From assembly GCA_947179155.2 (NCBI GenBank), contig OX359264.1:60599202-60663201 (forward strand): a DNA stretch of 64,000 nt. Direction: 5' to 3'. The notes beneath the pieces were generated by a model, which did not search any database, had not been told where the DNA came from, and worked only from the letters and a program-made list of their open reading frames with translations. The position numbers were made by a program, and so were the translations under genes. Of the stretch, positions 49,164 to 60,515 are shown one piece after another. This DNA comes from Hedera helix. Lineage: Eukaryota > Streptophyta > Magnoliopsida > Apiales > Araliaceae. Every line of letters starts with the position of its first letter. Position 1 is the first letter of the stretch.

Positions 49164-49706
49164 ATGGATCCCATTATCCCTGAAGTAGACAGCTTCAACT
49201 CCGATTCCAGCACAAATCCAACAGCTCCAACCTCTTCATCACCTCCTTCAAATCCAAGCCGGTATGAAAATCAAAAGCGCCGAGATTGGAGCACTTTTGG
49301 CCAATACCTAAAAAACCACAGGCCACCCCTCCCACTCTCCAGATGCAGTGGTGCACATGTTCTTGAATTCCTCCGCTACCTAGATCAATTTGGCAAGACC
49401 AAAGTCCACGTGCCAATTTGCCCCTTTTACGGCCACCCAAACCCTCCGGCTCCATGTCAATGCCCCCTTAGACAAGCCTGGGGTAGCCTCGACGCCCTCA
49501 TCGGCCGCCTCCGAGCCGCCTTTGATGAAAACGGAGGCAAGCCGGAGGCAAACCCTTTTGGGGCTCGAGCTGTTAGGCTTTATCTTCGAGAGGTTCGGGA
49601 TTTGCAGTCCAAAGCAAGAGGGATTAGCTATGAAAAGAAGAAGCGTAAGCGACCACCACCTCAACAGTTGCCAACAATTCAAACAGCACCTGATGAAACA
49701 AGTTAA
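49164..49706 (+). CDS. LSH: ALOG-domain protein of the LSH/G1 family
   Basis: Single exon of 180 codons, no introns, typical of the family. After a Ser/Thr/Pro-rich start, the ALOG domain runs from about residue 33 to 155: RYENQKRRDWSTFGQYLKNH, HVLEFLRYLDQFGKTKVH, the zinc-ribbon insert CPFYGHPNPPAPCQCP (one His and three Cys), and ANPFGARAVRLYLREVRD. A basic nuclear localisation stretch KKKRKRPPP follows. ALOG proteins are plant transcription regulators of organ boundaries, meristem maturation and light-dependent growth, acting in the nucleus. All zinc-ligand and core residues look intact. Which LSH paralogue it is cannot be settled by eye. A TCTA/TA microsatellite and a hairpin lie just behind the stop. 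Confidence 0.95.
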   Translation: MDPIIPEVDSFNSDSSTNPTAPTSSSPPSNPSRYENQKRRDWSTFGQYLKNHRPPLPLSRCSGAHVLEFLRYLDQFGKTKVHVPICPFYGHPNPPAPCQCPLRQAWGSLDALIGRLRAAFDENGGKPEANPFGARAVRLYLREVRDLQSKARGISYEKKKRKRPPPQQLPTIQTAPDETS

Positions 49707-49714
49707 TCAATTTA

Positions 49715-49716
<2 letters not shown>

Positions 49717-49795
<79 letters not shown>
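49717..49795. repeat. (CTAT)n-(AT)n microsatellite
   Basis: About nine CTAT copies pass directly into about twenty AT copies, starting some ten bases behind the LSH stop, so probably in its 3' UTR. Confidence 0.95.
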
Positions 49796-49797
<2 letters not shown>

Positions 49798-49800
49798 CCC

Positions 49801-49980
49801 TACATACTCAACAGAAATAAAAAAGAAATTAAGTAGTACTTTCCTCAACATAAATATCATATATATCTATACATATATATTCCAAACCTCTTCTACTTGC
49901 TAATTGCAAATGGATAAATGTATGGTATTTATGTTGAGATAAATACTACTTAATTTCTTTTTATTTCTGTTGTGTATGTA
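49801..49980. repeat. Inverted repeat with 60-bp arms (hairpin)
   Basis: Left arm 49801-49861 and right arm 49921-49980 pair almost fully (for example CAACAGAAATAA with TTATTTCTGTTG and GAAATTAAGTAGTA with TACTACTTAATTTC), with only a few mismatches and one bulge and a loop of about 60 bases. It may be a MITE or a transcribed foldback of microRNA/siRNA-precursor type; neither can be told from sequence alone. Confidence 0.8.
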
Positions 49981-49983
49981 GTA

Positions 49984-51602
49984 CTTTTACATTTTCGTTA
50001 GTGTATAATAGGAATTACTACCAAGAAAATGTTTCTGGTTTTTGTCCAGAAACATATAGCAGCGGGTTAGATCTGGGGGCACCTTTATTCTACTTTTATT
50101 GCAAACAGTAAAAGCTGCACTGCTACTTGTTATATATATGGTATATGAACTAGTAGATAGATAGCAGTACAAGTACTTAAAGTTGTAAGAGAGTAAATGT
50201 GATTTGCAGTGTTTATTATGTTCGGAACTAATTTGTAGTACTTGAACACCAAATAATATATCTCAAGGTCATATGTTTAATCATCTCTATTCTTTTACAT
50301 TTTTGTTTGTTAATTAATCCTGTAAGAAGCGCAAAAATTTGATGTAGCAACTATACTTGTTTAATTTCTATGCGGTATGGTATATATATATAAATTTCTT
50401 CTGGTTTTCCTTTTTCATATTTTTGTGTTTCTTTTTTTCAACCTTTTCAGCTGCATGTATTACTTTCTGAGAAGTAATCAGAGCCACTATGCTTAATGTG
50501 CGGCTATAAAAGTTTTTAGGCTGATTAATTACTAATCTTGAGAAGTTGTAACTGTGTTTAAGTGCTAGCTTGTGAATGACTAATTTAGTGCTGTCATTTC
50601 ATTTCGAGGGAGCAACTTTCTCCTTTGTAATTTATGTCAAATCGGTGGGAATTAAACACATCGAAGAAGTTACACTCACACATTAACCTTGAAATATCTA
50701 AATTTAGTTGGTCAACTACATTAATGGAAATATATATTGAAATTCAGGTGCAAGTAACAGCAGTAATACTTGTGTGAGCGTATGGGTATATATACGGGGA
50801 ATAATTCATAATCAAAGAGGAATGGAGTTATTTTTCATCCAACTTAATTTTATCCGTCCGTTGTAATATCCAATGGCTTAGTAAGGAATATATCGCATAA
50901 CAATTTGTAGAAAATCTGCACAATTGTTTTGTTGTATATAGCACAGAAAAAAAATCTCCATAATACCCTTCAAATGCAAAATAGAAAATAAAAAATAAAA
51001 ATAAATTAAGGGTAACTCATAACTGTTATACAGTACTCCCTAAATTTTTATTTTTTTTCACCTATTGCAGAATAATTTTGCGGTACGTCCAAAAATATTT
51101 TTTTTCTTCTCTTACCGCATAACTATTATGCGGTACTCAAAAAAAAATTTGAATGCTTCACATAATAGTTATGCGGTACATTCAAATTTTTTTAATTTGT
51201 CTTTATGCGTCTAGTCCTTCCGTAACACTAAAACCTTCTTCCATAATCCTTTTCTTCTTAAATGGACTTGAGAACAATGACATTGAAAATCTTCAAATGA
51301 ATTTGGAGCCACCGACTTTAAAATGGACTTTTCTCGTTTTGATTGTGGGTTTTGTGAGGAATTAGAAGCTGAGTGGATAAATATTCTTGTGAGATCATAT
51401 CAAAAGGCATATGAACTTGAGATAAAAGTTGATTGTCCTGGGAGTGCCATTTCCTGGTGTTAAAATTTTAGGGTTAAGGAAACTCTCCTGGGGGCTGCTA
51501 GACCAAACCATTCAGGAGAAGACATTGTTGGGAATTTTGATTCTTTCCGTTCTTTCGTTTCACAAATAAAGTTATCCTTGTTGGATGTTGAATTAAGATG
51601 GA
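49984..51602. other. Intergenic region
   Basis: AT-rich; no gene recognised. Short copies of an ACCGCATAACTATTATGCGGT-like palindrome cluster at about 51020-51185. Confidence 0.4.
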
Positions 51603-53740
51603 ATGCCCCCACTCTTTTATCAGCATTTTTGGTCTATGGTTGGTGATTGTGTTACAAAAACTGTACTAGATTTACGTAATCATGGTATTATCCCCCCAAA
51701 GTTCAATGACCCATATTGTACTCATTCCAAAAATAAAAAACACCAAAATGATCACCCAATTCCGGCCCATAAGCCTCAGTATTGTGATCTCTAGATTAGC
51801 CTCAAAAGTTTTAGCCAATAGGTTGAAACGTTTTCTCCCAAAAATAATCAATAAAAACCAGAGTGCTTTTATGGCAGATCGTCTCATAACAGATGATGTC
51901 CTAGTAGCTTTTGAAACAATGACTCACATCAAACATAAAAGAACTAGTAAAGTGGGGGAAATGGCTCTAAAACTTGACATGAGTAAACCTTTTGATCGAG
52001 TAGAATGGGGTAGAAAAAATTATGCACAAAATGGGATTCCATGATATGTGGGTGAAAACTGTGATGAGATGGGTTAGTTCAATTACTTATTCCATAAAAA
52101 TTAATGGCCACCCATGTGGGCATATTATCCCTACTAGTGGTATTTCTCAAGGCGACGCCCTTTCCCCTTTTCTGTTTTTGTTTTGTGCTGAGGGACTATC
52201 AGCTCAAATAAGAAAATCAACGAAGAGAGGCCAGTTAAATGGAGTGGCAGCATGTCAAAGAGGTCCAAAAATTTCACACATTTTCTTTGCGGATGACAGC
52301 ATCATCTTCTGCCGTGCTACCATTGAAGAATGCTCCACCCTTGAGAATATTCTAGAAACTTACATATGAACGTTCATCAGGGTAACAATTGAACCGTGAA
52401 AAAACTGCACTTTTCTTTAGCCGCAATACTCCACAAACCATCCAAGACGCAATTAAAAATCATTTTGGGGCGGAGATCATTTGACAACATGAGACTTACT
52501 TGGGCTTGCCGTCTTTGGTGGGTGAAGGAAAATGTAATACCTTCCGACGACTGAAAGAGAGACTTGCCAACAAGCTCCACAAGCGTTCGGGTTGTAAGGA
52601 AAAATTATTATCCCATGTAGGAAAAGAAATTCTCATCAAAGCAGTAGCTCAAGCAATTCCCACGTATACAGTAAGTGTGATCCTACTTCCAAACTCATTG
52701 TGTGATGAGATGACAAGTATGGTCCGCCGATTTTGGTGGGGGCAGAACAATGGGAAGAACAAGACGACATGGATTAGTTGGGATAAAATATGCACTCCAA
52801 AAATTGAAGGTGGCTTGGGTTTTCGTGATTTGAGGGCATTCAAATTAGCTCTCTTGGCTAAACAAGGATGACGCTTGCAAACCCATACTTCCTCCCTAGT
52901 GCATAGAGTCTTCAAAGCCAAATATTTTCTTAAAGGTGATTTCCTTACTGCCATTCTAGGCCCTTCACCTTCGTATGTTTGGCGGAGCTTTAGAGCTGCC
53001 CAAAAAATTGTCCAACAAGGATACCGATGATAGGTTGGAAATGGAACATCCATCTCAGTTTGGTCGGACAAATGGCTGCCCACCAGCTCTACTTTTCGCA
53101 TCACCTCTCACCCACATGCTCAACCTACAGACTTAAGGGTCAGCTCCTTGATTGACCAGGAAACTAGGCAATGGAGGATCGGTTTCATCAAAGAAAATTT
53201 TCCACCGCATAAAGCCCAAACCATACTTAGCATACCAGTATACCACTAAGTCACAGACTGCCACCTGATCGCCTAGTATGGGCGTACACTCCGAAGGGCA
53301 TTTTCTCTGTTAGTAGCGCTTACAAGGTTGCACTCTCATTCAATGGCAACTCTGCTCCTATCCACAGTGTCCCTCCAACACTCAAAATGCAAGACTGTTT
53401 TGGAGAACTATTTGGCAACTACACATCCCAAGCAAGATTCGACCCTTCGCATGGCGAGCCTGTAAATATGTCTTGCCGACAAAAGCCAATCTTTGTAGCA
53501 GAAACATTATTGCCGATACAACATGCGAAGCATGCGGACTTGATACAGAAACAAGTGGCCATGTATTATGGGAATGCAAAATCGCACAAGCTATTTAGGT
53601 CTCGTCTAACATCCGTATTTAGCTTCATGGGATTGGATTCCTTCTGCAGCAGACATCGCCAAGTATCGACATGCATTGGCAGAGTAGCAGTAGCTCCGGT
53701 TTATCATCAGAAGACCGTAGCGGCAGCTTATGTCTGATGC
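51603..53740 (+). mobile_element. Decayed L1-type LINE (reverse transcriptase and zf-RVT)
   Basis: Pieces in changing plus-strand frames read, in order: PPLFYQHFWSMVGD, HIVLIPKIKN, ITQFRPISLS, KLDMSKPFDRVEW, TSGISQGDALSPFLF, the catalytic FADDSIIF, VGKEILIKAVAQAIPTY, RFWWGQNNGKNK and GGLGFRDLRAFKLALLAKQ. After that come remnants of the zf-RVT region up to about 53740. This is the order of plant non-LTR reverse transcriptase ORF2. The 5' part with the endonuclease is missing or unrecognisable, several frameshifts are present, and no poly(A) tail or duplication was found, so it is inactive. Confidence 0.85.
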
Positions 53741-54377
53741 CACTCTTTTTAGCGGTAGGGGAAAAAATCCCTATTTTGGATCGTTAAATCTACTTATGCA
53801 GAGTATAAGATACATTTGTTAGAATAGTGTCTATCACAATTATATATATACAGTCGGTTTAGTAGGTAGAAAAATAACCGAATCATTTAAGTCGGTTATA
53901 AAAAAATAAAAATCAAAACCGCTCAAATTTTTACCCCGTAATCGATTATCGGTTTAATCAATTTAGTCGGTTATTAAAACTTAAGCATAAAAGATATAAT
54001 TCATATGTCACCAAATTTTAAAACAATGAATTATTGGATACTAGAAAATTGGTATGTCACCAAATTATAAAAAAGGTATATAATTATATAAAATAAATAA
54101 CTATTAGAAAATTATATAAATTATATTATAACATTAAGTCATTTGGTCGGTTTCGGTTTGCGGTTTCGATTTTTAAATAATCCAAACCGAAACCGACCAA
54201 TATAGTTTCGATTTTTTAGTTTTACAAGTTTCGATTTTTCAGTTTTGTGATTTTTGGTTTGGTTTGTTAATGGTTCGGTTTGATGCAATCGATTTTTCTG
54301 TTATTTTCAATTTTGTGGACACCCCACTAATCACTCGATCCTCTCTATTTTCTGATTATAGTATTGTTTAATATGAG
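53741..54377. repeat. CGGTTT-rich region with inverted repeat
   Basis: Many GGTTT(C/T)GGTTT-type words. A perfect 15-base inverted pair (GGTCGGTTTCGGTTT at 54145-54159, its complement at 54184-54198) has a 24-base loop. No gene seen; probably transposon-derived spacer DNA. Confidence 0.5.
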
Positions 54378-55004
54378 TGTTAACGCCAAATTTTGTACCA
54401 CTCGTTTAAATCACAAAACAATGAATAAAATTAGACGTCAAACACAAATAAATCAAAATAAAATAATGCAAGAACACAAGAGATTTTACGTGGAAACCCA
54501 ATTGGGGAAAAAATCACGTAAATAGAGAAGAATTCACTAATATAATGGTTGTATTTACAGATTTCTCTAAAATAATAAAGAGCCTAAGTGTTGGAAAATA
54601 AGAATTATGTATGTAGTAGATATTGTGTTATCTCTTGAATCCCTTGCTTGTAGTCATATTTATAGATGTCACGTCCACCCTAATCCAATTAGGATAAGGA
54701 GTCTCCTTATAAAGTTACCATATATCACCAGGTAATTATTAATAGATTCCCATCCAAATTAGACTTTTTTTATCTCCCCCAAATAAGGAAACATAAACCT
54801 ATTTTAATAAGGACTCTCCCACTATGCAAGTTGTAATAGGACCCAAATAATTATATCCCAGCATTGCCCTCCACTCTCCTGTTTATAAAGAATTTGTAAT
54901 AGGAGAGTAATCAAAAAGTCCACTTTACCCACCACCAATCCAACCATACAAACTGTCGAATACAAATAACTAAACTAAACCTTTCATTGATACTACCCAA
55001 CACA
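54378..55004. repeat. Possible Copia-type LTR remnant
   Basis: Contains TTTTACGTGGAAACCC followed by a GGGGAAAAAATCACG stretch (about 54484-54518), a wording often seen in plant Copia LTRs, and starts TGTTAACG and ends near CCCAACA. No matching duplication, so the limits are tentative. Confidence 0.25.
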
Positions 55005-55164
55005 CATATTGTCGAACTCCACCACAAATGTCGAACCCACCAGACTACCGGACTAAATCAAAGCCGACCAACCCCAAACTGGCCGAACCAAACCCAAACT
55101 GACCGAACCCAAACTGGTTGAACCAAACCGAAACACCTTACTGAAACTGCCTAGGAGAAAAGCC

Positions 55165-56445
55165 GTCGGCACATGAAGCCGTCAAGCCGAGGGCCGTCAG
55201 GACACGAAGTCACTGAGGCGAGGGGCCATCGAGACACGAATTTGTCGAGGCAATGGACGTCGGGACACGAAGTCGCCGAGGTGAAAGGCCATCAAGACAC
55301 GAAGTCGTCGAAGTCGAGGCTGTCGGGACACGAAGCGGCCGAGACGAGGGGTCATCGAGACACGAAGCCGTCGAGGCGAGGGGCCATCGAGACACGAAGC
55401 CGTCGAGGCGAAAGGCCATCTAGGCACAAAGCCATCGAGGCGAAGAGCCGTTGAGACACAAAGCTGTCAAGGCGTAGAGCCGTAGAGACACGAAGCCATC
55501 AAGGCGAGGGCTATCGGGACACGAAGTTGCTGAGGCGAAAGGCCATCCAGACACGAAGTCGTCGAGGCGAATGCCATTAGGACACAAAGGTCATCGAGAC
55601 ACGAAGTTGTTGAGGTGAAAGGCCATCGGGATATGAAGCCGTCGAGGGGTCATCGAGACACGAAGCCATCGAGGCGAGGGCCGTCGGGACACGAAGCATT
55701 CGAGGCGAAAAGACATCGAGACACGAAGCCATTGAGGCGAAGGCTGTTGGGATATGAAGCCGCCGAGGCGAGGGGCCATCGAGACACGAAGCCGTTGAGG
55801 CAAAAGGCCATCGAGACACGAAGCCATTGAGGCGAGGGTTGTCGGGACGCGAAGCCGCCGAGGCAAAACGCCATCGAGGCGAAGGCCGTCGAGACACAAA
55901 ACCGCCAAGGAGAGGGGCTATCAAGACACGATGTCGTCGAGGCGAAAGGCTATCGAGACACGAAGCAGTCGAGACACGAAACCATCGAGGTAAGGACCGT
56001 CGGGACACAAAGCTGCTAAGGCGAAAGGACATCAAGACACAAAGTCGTCGAGGCAATGACCGTCGAGACACAGAGTCGCCGAGGCGAAAGAGCATCGAGA
56101 CACGAAGCCGTCAAGGCAAAAGCCGTCGGGACACGAAGCCGCCGAGGCGAGGGGCCATCGAGACACGAAATCGTTGAGACGAAAGGCCATCGAGACATGA
56201 AGCAGTCGAGGCGAGGAGCCGTCGAGACACGAAGTCGTCGAGGCGAGGGCCGTCGAGACACGAAGTCATTGAGGCAAGGGGCCATCGAGACACGAAGCCG
56301 CCAAGGCGAGGGGCCATTGAGACACGAAACCGTCGAAACGAAAGTCTATCGAGACACGAAGCCATCGAGTCGAAGAGCCGTCCGGACACGAAGCTGCCGA
56401 GGCGAGGGACCATCAAGACACGAAGCCGTCGAGGCGAGGAGGATC
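55165..56445. repeat. Minisatellite, 32-bp unit, about 40 copies
   Basis: A unit close to GGCCATCGAGACACGAAGCC followed by GTCGAGGCGAGG repeats for 1.28 kb, with GC-rich composition unlike its AT-rich surroundings. Two variants tend to alternate (GCCGTCGGGACACGAAG and GCCATCGAGACACGAAG), which suggests a 64-bp dimer. Because 32 is not a multiple of three, each frame reads a 32-residue period (RGHRDTKPSR, SGHEAVE, IETRSRRGE), and long stretches are open in several frames of both strands. No start context or known domain, so I do not call a protein. Confidence 0.9.
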
Positions 56446-56568
56446 TCAAAGGATCGTCTAATGGAGAACTTTGAAATTTTAAATGTTGAACTATTTTCGT
56501 AATACGAAAATTTTATTAATAATGCCTTATACTAAATATTGATGAATTTATAATAACGCTAAAATATC

Positions 56569-59500
56569 TGTGACGCCCCCAAATTCGGGTTACAAATACC
56601 CGGATCCGGTCATCACGATCCAATACAAACATTCACCTCTAAACAACATACAATAACTAAATGCGGAATAATAAACATATGTTGTTCATTCAAATGGTGT
56701 TACTAGTCCCAAGATACGATAACCTTACAAAAAGTACACAAATATCCTTAATAAAGTACTTAGGGTTTATATTACATAACAGTTAATTTAAATTAACTAC
56801 AGGACTGCCATCTCGAAGTCTATTACTTCATCTTTCCTTTACCCTTGTTCTTTCCCGAAGTCTCGGGTTGCACTGCAATAAGGTTTCATGATATAGCAAG
56901 AGTGAGCAACTAATTTGCTCAACAAGTTTAAATAACAACAAGGAACAATATATCATGAATGAAAGGGAATAGCTGAACAATTCAATAATGTGAATAACAT
57001 AAGCAGGAATAATAAGTTGCTTTTAAAATTAGGATAGTCAAATAGACTATGAACTATAAATATCCACTGTAGTCAATAGCAGGTTGACTCAATGGTTACT
57101 ACCAGAAATATGTACCCGAGGGGATCAGCCTCAGTACAATATGTGTATGCATAACATTTAATTTCCGTATTTTTGTACCTGATATTAGATACAGGGTACT
57201 CCCCTATAATAAAGGGGTGTTCATAATAGTCTAAGAATCCGCATCTTCAATGATTTGGATAGCTTTTAAAATCTTTAACATAAATGTCTAGCCGAACAAT
57301 GACTTAGACCTACTTTGAACAGTTCTTTAAACAATAGAACAATAATTAAGTACAAGTCAATGACCGTACAATCTCAAGTGCAACAAGTGCGAATCACAAT
57401 AATATCGATGTGGAATAATTATAAAGTAATTAAACTACTCAAAGCATGCTTGGAAATAACAGTTCAAGCTTAGATAAATAATTTGCTCAATGAAATGAGT
57501 TTAGAGATAAGGAACTTGCCTGTCTGCTCAGCTACAATATATGTCTAGCTTTAACTAACTGGCTTTGAAAAGACCTAACATTAATAAAGTTGGTCTAATA
57601 ATTAGTACGGCGTATTTGCACAACTACACGCTTACTAAGGTACTTATTTATCATATAAGTACTAACACATAATTTATATTAGTCAAAACAATATTATTAA
57701 CCTTATAGACCCTTAATCATTTTAGGTTAATAATTTAATAAGTTAGAAAATATTTTTCTTAAGTGTTGGACACTTATTAAACCCTTAAACAACTTATTAC
57801 AATTGTTTAATTAAAGCATAATTAAGTTCAATTTATTTTATTAACTCGATCTCTATTTAATTACTATTTAATCTTGGTTAAATAGAAATTAATTAATTAA
57901 CTCTAGTTATTATTTAAAATAAATAATAACTAATTGTACTTATATATTATTTAATAATAATTAAATAATAAATAATTATTGATTCATTTTAACCTTCTTT
58001 AATTTAATATTAATCAACTAATAGTTAACTAAGTTAATTAACCTTACCTATTATTTAATTTAAGGAAATTAAATAATAGTTTACTCATTTTAATCCTCTT
58101 TAGTTATTATTTAATGTCAATTAAATAATAATAATTAATTATTTAATTAATTTTAATTATTATTTAAGGTTAAATAATAATCAAATCATTCTTATTTATT
58201 AAATAATAAATTATTAATCTAATAACTTAATTTTCATTAATCGTTATTTAATGCTAATTAAATAATAATTAATTACTTAATTATCCTTATTTATTATTTA
58301 ATAATATTTAAATAATAAATAATTACTTTACAAATTTTATCTCTCTTTAATTATTATTTAATAGGAATTAAATAATAATTTGCTAATTTATTACCTTTAT
58401 TTATTATTAACATTTTAAATAATAAATAGCTAATAAATTTATTTAACTTAACCATGATTTATCGAAGTAGATTAATATTTAAAATATTTAAATATTAAAC
58501 TTAATTAAAAATATACTCCCAATATCATTTTTGTATTATTATTATTTTTGTTATAATTTTAAATTAGTTTTTTAAATATTTAAATTAATTGAATTAAACC
58601 CGAATGGCAGTTCTGTAATTAAGTTGAAAACTGAAACGAGGGTAAAATCGTAATTTCGCTGAGAAAAACACGGAGGGGCAAACTTGTAATTTCGCCGAAC
58701 TTTTCCTACCGCGCATGGCGCGCGTTCAAGTTTTTTTTACGGCTTAAAACGACGCCGTTTTCTGAAAAGCCGGATTCGGCTTTCGCGCGTATCGCGCGGA
58801 GTAAAATCAGACGGACACCAAACGACGTCGTTTGGCTCCGCGTCTCTGGTGAACAGTGGATGCGCGCATTGCGCGGCAAGTGTAATTTTTTTTTGTTCCG
58901 GCAGAGTGTGAACAGTGTCCGGCAATACCCATTTTAAATAAAAATATACCAATAAGTAAGCTTTAAATCATCAATAAAAATCCAAAAAAATTACCAATCA
59001 CCTTATATTAATTTATAACATGAAAAATAAATTTTTCATGATTTAATATCATTATTTTTTTATAAAAAATTTTACATCACATAAACTACTATAAATCATA
59101 ACTTTTTGTGTATAACTCCATTTTGAGTGATTCAAACTTTGTTTTTCTCATGATTTAATGTTCTATAATATTAGAACATCAAACCTAAGTTTTATAAAAA
59201 TATTTTTGGACATAAATTCCAAAACTTGTTTACACACTATTAAACACATATTTTAGCATATAAAATATACCAAAATACAAACCAAACCTATTAAACTCAA
59301 GCATGGCATAAATATTACAACTACACATTAATAACTATATTAACATGTTTATACTAACATGATGATTTATTTAATTAAAAACAAAACTTTATTTAAAATA
59401 ATCATTACCTTGATTTAATGGCTATTCTTCTTTTTCTTCCAAAATAGGTGGTGAATCTTGAAGACATAAACCAAGAAATCCTTCTCTTGATAATTTTGCT

Positions 59501-60467
59501 CTCAAAATATTTTTCTACACTCTCAAATGCTCTCTAGCTCTCTCTTTTGGACTTTGAGAAAATAATGAAATAAGCTTTACCAATTTCAAATATACTTGCA
59601 AAATTATTAGATACACATAATATATCTAATAATTTTGCCCATGCCCCTAGATGACAACTTACACATGGAATGGGTTAAATGACACATTAGGTGAAAAGAG
59701 GGATGGTCCAAGTACTTGAAAAATCAAACAAGCAATCCATTAATTAATTAAATGAAAAATAAAACAAAATAAAAACAAAAATTATTTTTTCTCTCTCCTT
59801 GCCAAGCATGGTCGGCTGATGGGTCTCTTAATTGTCCCAAAATGATAGTCAATTGTTACATTTAAATAATTAATAAGTTTTATAAAGTATTTTTCAAGTG
59901 GGCCAATCATTGGGCTTTAATTTAAAATACCAATTGGGCTTCTATTAAATTGTTTGGGCTACTAAATTGTCAAATTTTATTATTCTACACTTGGGCTACT
60001 AATTGACCCATGTTGAGCTAATTTAATAATTTACACATTAATTATTCAATCCATGATTAAATAAATAATTAGATTGAATAAATAATTAAATATTCTAACC
60101 CATAAGTATTAAATTACTAAATGGACTAATAAATATTATTATTAATATTTCACATTATTTACATTAATTAATAATCATATTAATTAATTTATTATATTTA
60201 ATTCACTCATTATATTCAATTTAATTGAATATTTAATTAATCGGAAACTTATCGATTATTTTGATATTAAAACTTTAGGGTTTGTTCACTAATTTAATAA
60301 CATATTAGTGACCCCCTTTAATTAATTTTAGTAATTAATTACATAATTATTTAATCACATAATTAATTAATCACATAAAAAGATTTAAATAATCTCGTAA
60401 AACTAACTCGTTGGAAATTAAATTAATAATTTAATTAATAATGACGTGGAAATTCTAGGACATTACA
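56569..60467 (-). repeat. 3' LTR of second Ty3/gypsy element (family B)
   Basis: Plus-strand limits TGTGACGCCCCC and GGACATTACA; on the minus strand it opens TGTAATGTCC. Length 3899 bp. ATATC at 56564-56568 is the candidate left duplication, whose partner lies outside the window. It includes an AT-rich array at 57830-58480 with repeated TTATTATTTAAT/ATTAAATAATAA dyads and a GC-rich island at 58605-58930 with CCAAACGACGTCGTTTGG, an 18-bp perfect palindrome at 58818-58835. The TGTGACGCCCCC tip is shared with family A, but the LTR bodies are not alike. Confidence 0.9.
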
Positions 60468-60480
60468 TTCTTCCCCCCTT
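60468..60480 (-). other. Polypurine tract of family-B element
   Basis: AAGGGGGGAAGAA on the minus strand, directly before the 3' LTR. Confidence 0.8.
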
Positions 60481-60515
60481 ATAAAAATTCCGTCCTCGGA
60501 ATTGTAAAAATAAGG

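Noticed and set aside
55165..56445. CRISPR-like look of a regular short repeat
   Set aside because: Units are directly adjacent, without unique spacers, and this is a plant nuclear genome.
55173..56502. Several long open frames (Arg/His/Ser-rich) on both strands
   Set aside because: They arise from the 32-bp tandem repeat, cycle through the same three peptides, and lack domain, start context or splice support.
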